DNA from: Neomoorella sulfitireducens
Lineage (GTDB): Bacteria > Bacillota > DSM-521 > Neomoorellales > Neomoorellaceae
DNA length: 64,000 nt
Reading direction: 5' to 3'
NCBI RefSeq assembly: GCF_024733845.1
Contig: NZ_JANRHG010000002.1
Span: forward strand, 124,001-188,000
Below the pieces are notes generated by a model, which worked only from the letters and a program-made list of their open reading frames with translations, did not search any database and had not been told where the DNA came from. A program made the position numbers and the translations under genes. Below, piece after piece: positions 1 to 9,195 of the stretch (position 1 is its first letter; each line of letters opens with the position of its first letter).

Positions 1-244
1 CCCCCTCTTCAGGACTAGAGACCGCTATGATTTCAAAATCCCTTTCTTTTTGTCCATATGTTTCTAGTACCTTTTCAATCTCTATCCTGTTACCCAATAA
101 AACGGGATGAATAAGGCCATCCTGCCAGGCGTTTATAACGGCATGCAAGGTATGGTCGTCTTCCGCCCCTACTACGGCAACTCTTCGCTTTTCCTTGTCT
201 GCTTTTAGAGTATCAAGTATTTCTTGAAATCGCTTTACAACCAT
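1..244 (-). CDS. Phosphate acyltransferase (phosphate butyryl/acetyltransferase family), N-terminal part
   Basis: Partial gene running off the left edge; about 81 residues from an ATG at 244 preceded by GGAAGG. The N-terminus (MVVKRFQEIL, then RRVAVVGAEDDHTLHAV and HPVLLGNR) has the layout of phosphotransbutyrylase/phosphotransacetylase proteins, which exchange CoA for phosphate on short acyl-CoAs. It is the last visible gene of the leftward catabolic operon. There it would turn butyryl- or acetyl-CoA into an acyl phosphate for ATP formation by a kinase outside the window. The Ptb versus Pta choice cannot be made from this fragment. Confidence 0.75.
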   Translation of the reverse strand, partial: MVVKRFQEILDTLKADKEKRRVAVVGAEDDHTLHAVINAWQDGLIHPVLLGNRIEIEKVLETYGQKERDFEIIAVSSPEEG

Positions 245-343
245 TTCCGGCACCTTCCGTTGCTATAAATAGGCAATTATTTCCCTTATTTCTCTATCTT
301 GCCTTTTTATAAACTGTTTCGTTTCTCTTTTGGAGCCGGGGTT

Positions 344-1123
344 CTACATAGAAGCCGTTGTTCCCCCGTCAACGACAATGTATTGCCCGGTAATAAAATC
401 AGAGGCAGCAGAACTTAGCAGCACAATCACGCCTTTCAGGTCATTTTCGCCGCCAAACCTTTTAAGCGGTATTCTATCCTGTAAAACCTCCCGGTTCTTA
501 TTTAAAGCTTTTTCGCTCATGTGGGTTGGAAACCAGCCGGGGCATATGGCGTTAACATAGATACCGTAACGCGCCCATTTTACGGCCAGGTCTCTGGTCA
601 GGGTTATCACGGCGCCTTTACTGGTGCTGTAGGCTATGGCGTCGACGAATTCCGGTTTATCCCCGAGCAGGCCACCGATTGAAGCAATATTTATTATCTT
701 ACCGCCTCCCTGCTCTTTCATCACCCGGGCAGTAAGCATCGACAGGTAAAAAAGCCCGGTAACATTCGTTTCCATAACCTGGTGCCATTTGTCCATGGGG
801 TAGTTCAAAGAATCGGCACCCCAGCTCATACCGGCATTGTTTACCAGGATATCTATACGGCCGAAATGGTCAGCAGCTTTTTTCACCAGGTTCTCACAAT
901 CTTCAGGTTTGCTTACGTCGCATGCTACTGCCAGGGTGCGGACGCCATATTTATCTTCAAGTTGTTTGCCCATATCAAGGCAGCGCTCGATTTTCCTGGC
1001 AGCAATTACTATATCGGCCCCTGCTTCAGCCAGGGCTTCTGAAATCTGGACGCCTATACCCGCCGCGCCGCCGGTAACGATTGCCGTTTTTCCCGCCAGG
1101 GAAAACAACTCGCGAATATGCAA
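344..1123 (-). CDS. SDR-family oxidoreductase (second SDR of the operon)
   Basis: A 259-residue short-chain dehydrogenase/reductase. The nucleotide-binding motif TGGAAGIG is near residue 17, NNAG near 95, a catalytic Ser in NIASIGG, and YSTSK supplies Tyr and Lys. The family reduces or oxidises alcohols and ketones with NAD(P)H, and the C-terminal DGGTTA is typical. It lies downstream of the 4-hydroxybutyryl-CoA-dehydratase-like gene and upstream of the phosphate acyltransferase. It could be a second phloroglucinol-reductase-type enzyme or a 3-hydroxyacyl/ketone reductase; the substrate is not readable. Confidence 0.85.
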   Translation of the reverse strand: MHIRELFSLAGKTAIVTGGAAGIGVQISEALAEAGADIVIAARKIERCLDMGKQLEDKYGVRTLAVACDVSKPEDCENLVKKAADHFGRIDILVNNAGMSWGADSLNYPMDKWHQVMETNVTGLFYLSMLTARVMKEQGGGKIINIASIGGLLGDKPEFVDAIAYSTSKGAVITLTRDLAVKWARYGIYVNAICPGWFPTHMSEKALNKNREVLQDRIPLKRFGGENDLKGVIVLLSSAASDFITGQYIVVDGGTTASM

Positions 1124-1156
1124 GGTTAAGCCCCCTCCTACTAATAGAATTTTTCT

Positions 1157-1190
1157 ACCGGGATGCCGGCAGGTGGACCGGCATCCCGGT
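1157..1190 (-). other. Intergenic perfect hairpin within operon
   Basis: A perfect 13-bp stem (ACCGGGATGCCGG with its complement) around an 8-nt loop, in the 74-bp gap between the dehydratase-like gene and the SDR. No U-run follows on the minus strand (AGAAAAAT comes next), so it does not look like a classical intrinsic terminator. It may act in mRNA processing or stabilise the upstream message. Confidence 0.6.
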
Positions 1191-1197
1191 ATGGTAA

Positions 1198-2721
1198 CTA
1201 TTTCTTTTTCATTTGTTCAAATCGCTTCATAATTTCCCTCGGCGTCACGGTCGGCCGTTCATAGCGCGGCAGTTCCTGGGTTATGCCGGCCAGGTACTTG
1301 GCAATATCCTTAAGGCTTTCAAGATCATAACGGGACATCATGGTTATAGTCTCCATCTGGGGTGAGCCACCGCCGTGCAGGCCGGCTATAATCTGTGCCG
1401 CGCCAAAGTGAGAACACAGGTGCTCCTGGATCATTCGCAGGGTACGGTGGGTTTCCTCGGCAGTATATTTAGGGTTCCTCATGATATACTTGTTTGCCAG
1501 TTCCCTTGTCTCTTCGGCAAAAAACTCCTCTTCCAGTGGCAGGGTCGCGCTCAGGCCACCGGCCAGGTCGGCAAGGGTTTTATATTCCTCATAGATGTTT
1601 TTCCCTGCCAGGCGCCTGCCGGCGTTGGTCAGGATTTCGTCAGGTACATAGGCCCCGCTGGCGGACTTAACCGCGCGGTATGCCGAGGCCTGCCCGGCTG
1701 CAAAAACCAGCTCGGCGGTGGCAATAATATCGCATATTTTCTCCTTGACGTGATCTTCTTTTTCGATGCCGTTGACGTCCGCTACGAGGGCCGCCTGGCT
1801 GGCTATCACTTCGGAAACTGCGGTCTTGCAGCCGGTATAGGAATGGCGGTGGAAATGGGCAAACATCAAGGCAAGATAACCGGCATACGGTACAGCTCCT
1901 GGATTTTCCTTGCCGTTCATGAAAATCCTTTCATTTGGTACAAAAACGTCGTCGAAAACGGTCATGGACTCTACATCGCCGACTTCACCGATAGGCGATT
2001 TTAGATACTTGCGTTCGCCGTGATGGCCGGGCAATGCCAGCAGTTTTACGCCGGGCCAGTCACCCGGGATGGCAAAGGCTACGGCATAATCACCGTCATT
2101 GGGGGTCATGAAACGTGTGGGGACAACTATAATTTCATCGGCGTACGGCGCTATTGAATTGCAGCATTTCGCACCGCGGACAACAATCCCGTCCGGCCGG
2201 GTCTCAACTATCCTGACATACAGGTCTGGATCTGCCTGTTCATGGGGACGCAATTTCCGGTGGCCTTTAACGTCGGTCTGGGCACAGCAGGCAACCAGGT
2301 CATTGGCCTGGCTGTACTCTAAATATTTGAGCAGCCTTTTGTGATAGCTCGTTCCAAGTGCTTCATCCATTTCATGGGTTACCACGTAAAGTGCGTTTAA
2401 AGCGTCTATTCCCATGCAGCGCTGGATGCAGCCGCCTACCCGGTGGCACAGGAGCCGGGTCATCATTTGTTTCTTGAGCAGGTCTTCGACGCTCTGGTGA
2501 ATATGGGTAAAACGGTTGATCTTTTCACCGGTTAAATGCGAGGTAGCCACACAGACATCCTGGTATGCCGGGTCATGGGCACAATCAAAGGTCTGTTTGA
2601 TACAATAAATGCCGCCGTTGATCCAGTCCCCGGACCTGTCCAATTTCTGGCCGTTTATATAAACATTGGCCCGCATTTTTCTCAGCCGGTTTACATAAGC
2701 TTCAAAAGTGCCGATACCCAT
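1198..2721 (-). CDS. 4-hydroxybutyryl-CoA dehydratase-like flavin/[4Fe-4S] protein
   Basis: A 507-residue member of the 4-hydroxyphenylacetate 3-hydroxylase/4-hydroxybutyryl-CoA dehydratase (AbfD) superfamily, with an acyl-CoA-dehydrogenase-like fold. AbfD uses FAD plus a [4Fe-4S] cluster bound by Cys99, Cys103, His292 and Cys299 for radical dehydration. Here C98-x3-C102 (in GGCIQRCMG) and H291-x6-C298 (in FHRHSYTGCK) fall at nearly identical positions, so the cluster site is kept, unlike in the oxygen-dependent hydroxylases. The enzyme is therefore probably an anaerobic radical dehydratase or vinylacetyl-CoA isomerase feeding crotonyl-CoA. It sits between a 3-hydroxyacyl-CoA dehydrogenase and an SDR. 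The substrate is inferred, not shown. Confidence 0.82.
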   Translation of the reverse strand: MGIGTFEAYVNRLRKMRANVYINGQKLDRSGDWINGGIYCIKQTFDCAHDPAYQDVCVATSHLTGEKINRFTHIHQSVEDLLKKQMMTRLLCHRVGGCIQRCMGIDALNALYVVTHEMDEALGTSYHKRLLKYLEYSQANDLVACCAQTDVKGHRKLRPHEQADPDLYVRIVETRPDGIVVRGAKCCNSIAPYADEIIVVPTRFMTPNDGDYAVAFAIPGDWPGVKLLALPGHHGERKYLKSPIGEVGDVESMTVFDDVFVPNERIFMNGKENPGAVPYAGYLALMFAHFHRHSYTGCKTAVSEVIASQAALVADVNGIEKEDHVKEKICDIIATAELVFAAGQASAYRAVKSASGAYVPDEILTNAGRRLAGKNIYEEYKTLADLAGGLSATLPLEEEFFAEETRELANKYIMRNPKYTAEETHRTLRMIQEHLCSHFGAAQIIAGLHGGGSPQMETITMMSRYDLESLKDIAKYLAGITQELPRYERPTVTPREIMKRFEQMKKK

Positions 2722-2800
2722 GATATAACCTCCTATTTTATTTTTTTATTATTTAAGCCTTCTGGGTAGTTGCCTAATTTTGAGATACATTTTTGCTGTT

Positions 2801-3658
2801 TTATTTCTGGTAATTGTACCACCCTGCGCCGGCCTTGCGCCCGGTACGTCCGGCTTTTACAAGGGATTTAAGGGTATGCGGGGGATTCCATCTCATATCC
2901 TTGGTTTCCCTGAAGAAATACTCCCCGATATATACCGCCAGGTCCAGACCGCCGAAATCCATTAACTGGAATGGTCCCATCGGGTAATTCAATCCCAGAG
3001 TAACCGCCGTGTCGATATCTTCCGGCGTGGCCACCCCTTCTTCCAGGATGCGAATGGCTTCAAAGAACTGGGCAAACAAGATCCTGTTTACTATAAATCC
3101 CGGTGTGTCTTTCTGGCAGACCACCGCCGTCTTGCCCAGCTTCCCGGCCAGCTCTTTTATTTCTCTTTTGGTGTCTTCGCTCGTCTGGTAACCGCAGACT
3201 ACCTCTACCAGGCGCATTACCTGCGGCGGGTTAAAGAAATGCATGCCCGCCACTCTTTCCGGCCTGGATGTTGCTGAGGCTATATCCGTAACCGATAATG
3301 ATGAGGTGTTGGTTGCTAATATTACTTCCGGCCGGCAGATCGCATCCAGCTTTTTGAACAGGTCTTTTTTTAGTTCCAGGTCTTCAGTTACTGCTTCGAT
3401 GACGAAATCTACTGCGGCAAATTCTTCAATTGTGGTAGTAGTGGTAATCTTCCCGAGAACCTTCTCTTTATCTTCGGCAGTCATTTTCTGCCTGGCTATA
3501 TCTTTGTCCATCTGGGCTCCTATACGTTGCCTGGCAGCGTCAAGAAAACGCTGGTCTACATCAGTGAGAATTACTTCAAATCCTTTCGTTGCTGCCAGGT
3601 GGGCTATCCCTCCTCCCATGGAACCTGCGCCTATGACGCCTATCTTTTCTATTTCCAT
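2801..3658 (-). CDS. 3-hydroxybutyryl-CoA dehydrogenase
   Basis: A 285-residue protein, the normal length for bacterial Hbd. The N-terminal Rossmann motif is GAGSMGGG; TNTSSLS and HFFNPP mark the 3-hydroxyacyl-CoA dehydrogenase family, and the C-terminal domain ends in GRKAGAGWY. It interconverts acetoacetyl-CoA and (S)-3-hydroxybutyryl-CoA with NAD(H). It follows the crotonase gene by 36 bp in the leftward operon, suiting reduction of acetoacetyl-CoA towards crotonyl-CoA and butyrate. A second paralogue lies at 12896-13780. Confidence 0.92.
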   Translation of the reverse strand: MEIEKIGVIGAGSMGGGIAHLAATKGFEVILTDVDQRFLDAARQRIGAQMDKDIARQKMTAEDKEKVLGKITTTTTIEEFAAVDFVIEAVTEDLELKKDLFKKLDAICRPEVILATNTSSLSVTDIASATSRPERVAGMHFFNPPQVMRLVEVVCGYQTSEDTKREIKELAGKLGKTAVVCQKDTPGFIVNRILFAQFFEAIRILEEGVATPEDIDTAVTLGLNYPMGPFQLMDFGGLDLAVYIGEYFFRETKDMRWNPPHTLKSLVKAGRTGRKAGAGWYNYQK

Positions 3659-3694
3659 TGTTCACACCCCCGTGTTGTACCTGCTGGCATGGTT

Positions 3695-4483
3695 TTATTT
3701 ATGAACAAAACTGGGCTTCCTTTTTTCTACAAAAGCACGCATGCCTTCTTTTTGGTCCTGGGTGCAAAAGGCCAGGGCAAACTGCGCCATTTCAAACTTC
3801 TTGCTGCTTTCCAGGTCTTTATCGCGCCAGAAGTTTATGGCGTTCTTGGCCAGTTTAAGGGCTATCTTCGGGCGCTCGATTAGTTTCCCGGCCAGTTTCT
3901 TTGCTTCTTCTAATAGTTCCTGGTCGTTGACTATTCGGTCTACCAGGCCTATTTCCAGTGCTTTTTCGGCATTAACCAGACTGCCCAAAAAGATCATTTC
4001 TTTGGCCCGGGGCAGGCCGACCAGGCGCAGCAGCCTCTGGGTTCCCCCGGCACCGGGAATTATCCCCAGGGTGATTTCCGGTAATCCGATGCGCGCGCTT
4101 TCTGCCGCAATCCTGAAATCACAGCACAGGATTAACTCGCACCCCCCGCCCAGGGCCGGGCCGTTAATCGCTGCTATGGTGGGAATGGGAAGGGTTTCCA
4201 GGCGATCGAAAACCCGGTGGGCCCTGGTGCAGTTTTCCAGGGCTCCCCACGGATCGGCTTCCATCAACTCGGTAACGTCAGCCCCGGCAGCAAAAGCCTT
4301 GCCGCTTCCGGTTATGATAAGCACCCTTACCTTATCGTTATTTTCCAGTTCTGCTAATACCTTCTCTAATTCACCAATAAGCTCGCTGTTAAGGGCATTA
4401 TAATATTTCGGCCTGTTTAGAGTAACTATGGCAATATTATCTTCCAGCGTGAAATTAAGGTTCTTGTATTCCACTTTCTTCAC
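3695..4483 (-). CDS. Enoyl-CoA hydratase (crotonase family)
   Basis: A 262-residue crotonase-fold protein. The oxyanion-hole segment AFAAGADV is present, as are both catalytic glutamates of hydratases, in GGGCEL and GLPEITLG, followed by the signature IPGAGGTQRL. It interconverts 3-hydroxyacyl-CoA and 2-enoyl-CoA. The gene lies between the Fe-S flavoprotein at 4523 and the 3-hydroxybutyryl-CoA dehydrogenase at 3658, so crotonyl-CoA/3-hydroxybutyryl-CoA interconversion is the likely role. Confidence 0.92.
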   Translation of the reverse strand: MKKVEYKNLNFTLEDNIAIVTLNRPKYYNALNSELIGELEKVLAELENNDKVRVLIITGSGKAFAAGADVTELMEADPWGALENCTRAHRVFDRLETLPIPTIAAINGPALGGGCELILCCDFRIAAESARIGLPEITLGIIPGAGGTQRLLRLVGLPRAKEMIFLGSLVNAEKALEIGLVDRIVNDQELLEEAKKLAGKLIERPKIALKLAKNAINFWRDKDLESSKKFEMAQFALAFCTQDQKEGMRAFVEKRKPSFVHK

Positions 4484-4522
4484 CTCACTTACGCCCTCGT
4501 CTAGTCAAATGAGTAAAACCTT

Positions 4523-6499
4523 TTATATCTCCAGGGCGTAATTGAACCCTTCGTGAATTGCTGCTTTCAAATTGCGAGGTTCTTTGCAATCACCTATAGC
4601 GTAAACGTCGGGAGCCAGGTCGATATATTTTTCTATAATTTCATCCCGTGGCACAAAACCCAGGGATAGGACCACAGTATCTGCAGGCACAACGCGCCTG
4701 TTCCATTTCTTGTCAATCACAAGAGCTCCCGCTTCGGTAATTCCCTCTAGTTTAACCTCGGTAATAAACTTGACATTGTGTTTTTCCAGCAGGAGCATCA
4801 AACCTATGCGGTTAATAATGGGGCAATCGCCCGCTATTTCCTGTTCATTTAGCATATCAATTATTGTTACCTTCTTGTTTTGCCCGGCCAGGTATAAAGC
4901 TGTCTCGCAACCGGTCAGCCCGCCTCCGGCCACTACCACGTTTTCGCCCACCGGTACCTTCCCCGCATCTACGTCACCGAACCAGACAACATTTTCCCTA
5001 TCAATTCCAGGCATTTGGGGAATAAAAGGCTTTGCGCCGACGGCAATAAACAATACATCGGGCTTCTCGGCAGCGACCAGCTCCGGCGTTGCTTCCGTAT
5101 TCAACTTTACTGTTACACCGCTGGCCTTCATGGTTTGCCTGATTAACCATTCAAGATACTTTTGCATATCTTCTTTAAAGGGGTAGGCAGCTGCCAGCCG
5201 CAGGTTGCCACCCAGGTTTTCGCTTTTCTCCAGGAGAATTACCTCGTGCCCTCGCTGTGATGCGGTAAGAGCCGCCTGCATACCAGCCGGGCCGCCCCCA
5301 ATTATAACCACTTTCTTTTTTCTTTTTGCCGGGGCGATGTCGACAAACTCAGTCTCGCGCCCGACCATGGGATTTACCGCGCAAATTACCGGGTAAAAGC
5401 GGGCGGTGTTATGGGTACAGGTATTGCAACGTAAACACGGGCGCACATCCTCAATTTCGCCCCGCCGCATTTTTTCGACGTAGCGGTTGTCGGCAAGAAC
5501 ATTGCGCATCATGCCGACCATATCGGCTTTTCCCTCTTTGAGGATTTCTTCCGCCATCTCCATCGTTATTGAACCGACCGTTGTAACCGGTACTTTTACT
5601 TCTTTCTTAATCTTTTCTGCCCAGTGTACGTTGTGACCGCGAGGGTAATAGGTCGGCTGGATAATATCTGGGTTGGTCTCCGGCTCACATATAACCCCGG
5701 CCGAGACATGCAAAAGATCAATTTTGTCTTCAATCATTTTGATAAATTGGAGTGTTTCTTCAAGACGCATGCCTTCAGGCACCAGTTCATCGGCACTGAT
5801 ACGATACTCGATAATAATTTTATTGCCGACTTTTTTCCTGATGGCCTCCAATACCTGGATCGCAAATCTTGCCCGGTTTTCGAGACTGCCACCGTAAATA
5901 TCCCTGCGCTTGTTGGATAAAGGCGAAAGAAATTGGGCCAGTAAATGTCCATGGGCACCATGCAGCATCACCATCTTAAAGCCGGCCTGGTAACAGTTAT
6001 AGACGGCGTGGGCATACTGTTCTATTGCCCTGTCTATATCTTCCTGGGTCATCTCGCGTACCGGTACCGCCCGTCTCCCCTCGATCCCGGCGAACATTAA
6101 TTCCGCCCGTGAGGGAATAGGTGAAGGCCCGATTGGATTTCTTCCTTCCAGGAGTCCAGGCGCAGAAAAACGACCGCCATGGTTAATTTCAATCGAAGCT
6201 ACAGCCCCGTGCCTCTCAATAGCCTGCACCAGGCGGTATAGTCCCGGTAAAATCCGGTCGTCGCCCAGGTTAAGCTGCGCTTCGTGTTCTTTGCCTTGAT
6301 AAAAATCGATGACACTGTCGCCTATGGTAACTATGGCCGCGCCGCTGCGGGCGAGTTGCTGGTGATAGGCTATCATGGCTTCGGTAACCATGCCGTTTTC
6401 CGACGCCAGGCATGCTACAGCCGGTGTAATCTCGATCCTGTTCTTAAAAACAATATTACGTATCTTGAAGGGAGTAAAAACATGTTTAAAAGCGCGCAT
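4523..6499 (-). CDS. NADH:flavin oxidoreductase, 2-enoate reductase / dienoyl-CoA reductase type
   Basis: 658 residues in the order of 2-enoate reductase, 2,4-dienoyl-CoA reductase and trimethylamine dehydrogenase. First comes an FMN TIM barrel (INHGGR, HGAHGHLLAQFLSP), then a [4Fe-4S] site (CLRCNTC followed by CAVNP). An FAD/NAD(P) reductase part follows (IIGGGPAGMQAA near residue 395, VVAGGGLTGCE near 520). Such enzymes reduce activated C=C bonds. Here it may reduce a ring-derived enone or crotonyl-type intermediate. It lies between nitroreductase and crotonase genes. A paralogue at 21976-23934 starts the transhydroxylase operon. Confidence 0.88.
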   Translation of the reverse strand: MRAFKHVFTPFKIRNIVFKNRIEITPAVACLASENGMVTEAMIAYHQQLARSGAAIVTIGDSVIDFYQGKEHEAQLNLGDDRILPGLYRLVQAIERHGAVASIEINHGGRFSAPGLLEGRNPIGPSPIPSRAELMFAGIEGRRAVPVREMTQEDIDRAIEQYAHAVYNCYQAGFKMVMLHGAHGHLLAQFLSPLSNKRRDIYGGSLENRARFAIQVLEAIRKKVGNKIIIEYRISADELVPEGMRLEETLQFIKMIEDKIDLLHVSAGVICEPETNPDIIQPTYYPRGHNVHWAEKIKKEVKVPVTTVGSITMEMAEEILKEGKADMVGMMRNVLADNRYVEKMRRGEIEDVRPCLRCNTCTHNTARFYPVICAVNPMVGRETEFVDIAPAKRKKKVVIIGGGPAGMQAALTASQRGHEVILLEKSENLGGNLRLAAAYPFKEDMQKYLEWLIRQTMKASGVTVKLNTEATPELVAAEKPDVLFIAVGAKPFIPQMPGIDRENVVWFGDVDAGKVPVGENVVVAGGGLTGCETALYLAGQNKKVTIIDMLNEQEIAGDCPIINRIGLMLLLEKHNVKFITEVKLEGITEAGALVIDKKWNRRVVPADTVVLSLGFVPRDEIIEKYIDLAPDVYAIGDCKEPRNLKAAIHEGFNYALEI

Positions 6500-6521
6500 C
6501 CGGTCTCGCTCCTTTGTTGAG

Positions 6522-7088
6522 CTATCTAATATAGTTCACGATGTTACTTTTCCTCGGCGCAGCCTGTGGTTTATCACCGCGGCGATAGCCTAAAGTCACT
6601 GAAAAAAGAGGTTTATACCCCCCGGGTATTCCTAACTTCTCCCGGTATATATCACCTTTGTATCCCTCGAATACCAGCAAGCCGAAATTAACCCAGCAAG
6701 CGCCCAGTCCCAGGAATTCTGCCGCCAGCAGCATATTCTGGGTAGCCGCCGCGCAGGCGGCGGTAGCAAAAGGTTCCCTGGCGTCACCTGATACTATGAT
6801 TACGGTAGGAGCGTTATGGAAAGCATGAAATTCCGGATTATTACCTAAAGCCTTCAAAAACTCGATATCCTTATTCCTGGCAACTTCTTTGGATGCCTCG
6901 CTCAATTCTTTTATAAGTTCCCGGTTTTGAATTACCGTAAAAAACCAGGGCTGGCTTCCTCCAGGACTCGGTGCATACATGGCAGCTTCAAGAATAGCCT
7001 GCAGGTCACGCTCCTGGACCTGTTCTCCGGTATACGCCCTTATGCTTCGCCTGTCTTTAATGAGCTGTAGTTTTGCACTCACTATCAT
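6522..7088 (-). CDS. Nitroreductase-family FMN protein
   Basis: 188 residues from the ATG at 7088. A longer frame reaches a GTG at 7130 but overlaps the thiolase stop, and AAGGGG lies just before the chosen ATG. The start RRSIRAY, the segment APSPGGSQPW and the late GLGACWVNFG are family hallmarks of FMN-dependent nitroreductases, which move hydride from NAD(P)H to nitro compounds, quinones or enones. The neighbours suggest a redox role in the ring-degradation route rather than nitro-group detoxification, but the substrate is unknown. Confidence 0.8.
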   Translation of the reverse strand: MIVSAKLQLIKDRRSIRAYTGEQVQERDLQAILEAAMYAPSPGGSQPWFFTVIQNRELIKELSEASKEVARNKDIEFLKALGNNPEFHAFHNAPTVIIVSGDAREPFATAACAAATQNMLLAAEFLGLGACWVNFGLLVFEGYKGDIYREKLGIPGGYKPLFSVTLGYRRGDKPQAAPRKSNIVNYIR

Positions 7089-7129
7089 CGTCCCCTTTTG
7101 GAGAAGAAGGGGGTGAATAGCCCCCTTCA

Positions 7130-8293
7130 CTATTCTCGTTCCAGGACAACGGATACTCCCTGCCCGCCGCCGACACAGAAGGATATCAACCCCGTTTGTA
7201 AGCCCCTGCGTTTAAGCTCGTAAACCATTTTCGTGGTCAGTATGGCACCGGTTCCCGCCAGGGGATGGCCCAGGGCTATAGCGCCGCCGTTTACATTTAA
7301 TTTTTCCATGTCGATGTTCAACTCACGGATGCAGGCAATGGCTTGGGAAGCAAATGCTTCATTTAATTCAATTAGATCGATGTCTTTCATGGTCATGCCC
7401 GTCTTCTGGAACAGCTTCCTGGTTGCCGCTATCGGGCCGACCCCCATTATGCGCGGGTCAACCCCCGCAGCTGCATATGCCTTGAATTTGGCCAGGATTT
7501 CAAGACCCAGGGCTTTGGCCTTTCCCTTTTCCATAATTACTACTGCTCCGGCGCCGTCGCTCATGGGTGAGCTGTTGCCTGCCGTTACTATGCCGTCTTT
7601 CTTGAATACCGGCGGTAAGGCCGCCATTGCTTCAAGAGATGCATCCGGCCTGTAACACTCGTCTTTCTCTACTACAATTGATTTTTTCTTATCCTTCACT
7701 TCTACAGGTACTATCTGGCCATCAAATACTCCTGCTTCCCAGGCCCTGGTTGCCTTCTGGTGACTTAGCAGGGAAAACTCGTCACACTCGCGCCTGGTAA
7801 TGCCGTACTTCTCGGCGACATTTTCCGCGGACATGCCCATGGTAACGTTTAATTCACCTGGCGCCGTATGAATCACAGCCCACTGGGGCGGCGCTACCTG
7901 GTACGGCTGCGTCGGTTTTTCCATCACGTAACAACGCCGGGAATCGCTTTCTACCCCGCCGGCCACGATGATATCGGCATAGCCCGCTTCAATTAAAATA
8001 GAAGCATAGGCAACGGCGTTCAGTGAGGCGGCACATTGCCTGTCCAGGGTTATCCCCGGTACGCTTATGGGGAGACCGGCACTGAGGGAAACCATTCGCG
8101 CCATATTGTTGATCTCATTATTCATCAGGTTGGCAAATATAACCTCGTCAATTTCTTCCGGGTTGATACCGGCTCTCCTTACTGCTTCTTTAACCGCCAG
8201 GGCTCCCAGTTCATGGGCGGGTACCGGGGCCAGCACCCCCCGGCACCTGCCTACCGGTGTCCTTACTGCCGCAACAATTACTGCTTCGCGCAT
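7130..8293 (-). CDS. Acetyl-CoA C-acyltransferase (thiolase)
   Basis: 387 residues from the ATG at 8293. The GTG three codons upstream overlaps the ribosome binding site AGGTGG, so the ATG is preferred. The acylated cysteine is in LDRQCAAS, the histidine in GGAIALGHPLAGTGA, and the second cysteine in FCVGGGQG: all three catalytic residues of a degradative/biosynthetic thiolase. It directly follows the beta-keto acid cleavage enzyme. Cleaving acetoacetyl-CoA, the expected product of that enzyme, into two acetyl-CoA is the natural role. The reverse condensation is also possible. Confidence 0.93.
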   Translation of the reverse strand: MREAVIVAAVRTPVGRCRGVLAPVPAHELGALAVKEAVRRAGINPEEIDEVIFANLMNNEINNMARMVSLSAGLPISVPGITLDRQCAASLNAVAYASILIEAGYADIIVAGGVESDSRRCYVMEKPTQPYQVAPPQWAVIHTAPGELNVTMGMSAENVAEKYGITRRECDEFSLLSHQKATRAWEAGVFDGQIVPVEVKDKKKSIVVEKDECYRPDASLEAMAALPPVFKKDGIVTAGNSSPMSDGAGAVVIMEKGKAKALGLEILAKFKAYAAAGVDPRIMGVGPIAATRKLFQKTGMTMKDIDLIELNEAFASQAIACIRELNIDMEKLNVNGGAIALGHPLAGTGAILTTKMVYELKRRGLQTGLISFCVGGGQGVSVVLERE

Positions 8294-8317
8294 TTTTTCC
8301 ACCTCTCAGTTCGTTTC

Positions 8318-9154
8318 CTATTTTGCACCTTTGAGATTTAATATTCGCCTTGCTTCATCCGGTGTCGCTACTTCTTTATTGGCTTCTTTAACCAGCCTTA
8401 CCGCTCTTTCTACCAGCTCGACATTGCTGGTCAAGCGACCTTTGGCATAATAGATGTTGTCTTCCAGGCCTACACGAATATGGCCTCCCATGGCTATAGT
8501 CGTGTACAATATTGGCAAGTGATCTTTGCCAATACCGAAAGCAGACCAGGTAGCATCAGCAGGTAGCAGGTTACGCAGGTAAACAAGGCTATCAACCGTT
8601 GCCCGCGCTCCTCCCAGCACACCAAGGCAAAGCTGGAAATGCGGGGGGCGTTTTATCAAGCCTTTTGCCATATAATACTCTGCTATATGGATCATGCCGG
8701 CATCAAATACTTCAATTTCGGGTTTTACTTCGTTTTCCAACATAACCCGCGCCAGTTTCTCCAGGAACTGCGGGGAATTCATAAATACTCCCGCCGGCAT
8801 CCAGTTGAAACTTCCCGAATCAAAGGACGCTATTTCAGGTTTCAGCTCTATAATATGGGCCATACGTTCGTCATCAGTTGCCCGGTGATCACCGGAAGTG
8901 GTTAAGTTTATGACTACATCGCATCTCTTTTGGATTAATTCTACAGTCTTTTTAAACCTGGCTACGTCCATGGTGCCCATGGCATTTTCATCACGCATGT
9001 GCAGGTGTACCACGGCCGCACCTGCCTGCCAGCAAGCATAAGCATCGTCGGCTATTTCTTCAGGGGTAATCGGTATATTGGGATTTGAAGATTTTGGTGT
9101 AACGGCCCCGGTAAGGGCTGCTGTTATTATCACTTTATTGCTTAGATCCGGCAA
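8318..9154 (-). CDS. Beta-keto acid cleavage enzyme (BKACE, DUF849); candidate triacetate acetoacetate-lyase
   Basis: 278 residues from a TTG at 9154, placed 9 nt after GAAAGG. The GTG at 9163 abuts that ribosome binding site and is less likely. BKACE proteins are zinc TIM barrels that react a beta-keto acid with acetyl-CoA to give acetoacetate plus a new acyl-CoA. The metal motif VHLHMRD and the late GLEDN are present. The gene follows the lambda-crystallin-type dehydrogenase, which would make the keto acid, and precedes thiolase. In the phloroglucinol pathway this position belongs to triacetate acetoacetate-lyase. 3-Dehydrocarnitine cleavage is the main alternative. Confidence 0.85.
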   Translation of the reverse strand: MPDLSNKVIITAALTGAVTPKSSNPNIPITPEEIADDAYACWQAGAAVVHLHMRDENAMGTMDVARFKKTVELIQKRCDVVINLTTSGDHRATDDERMAHIIELKPEIASFDSGSFNWMPAGVFMNSPQFLEKLARVMLENEVKPEIEVFDAGMIHIAEYYMAKGLIKRPPHFQLCLGVLGGARATVDSLVYLRNLLPADATWSAFGIGKDHLPILYTTIAMGGHIRVGLEDNIYYAKGRLTSNVELVERAVRLVKEANKEVATPDEARRILNLKGAK

Positions 9155-9195
9155 TTTGCACACCCTTTCAGATAAAATACTTATTTATTGCCAGG

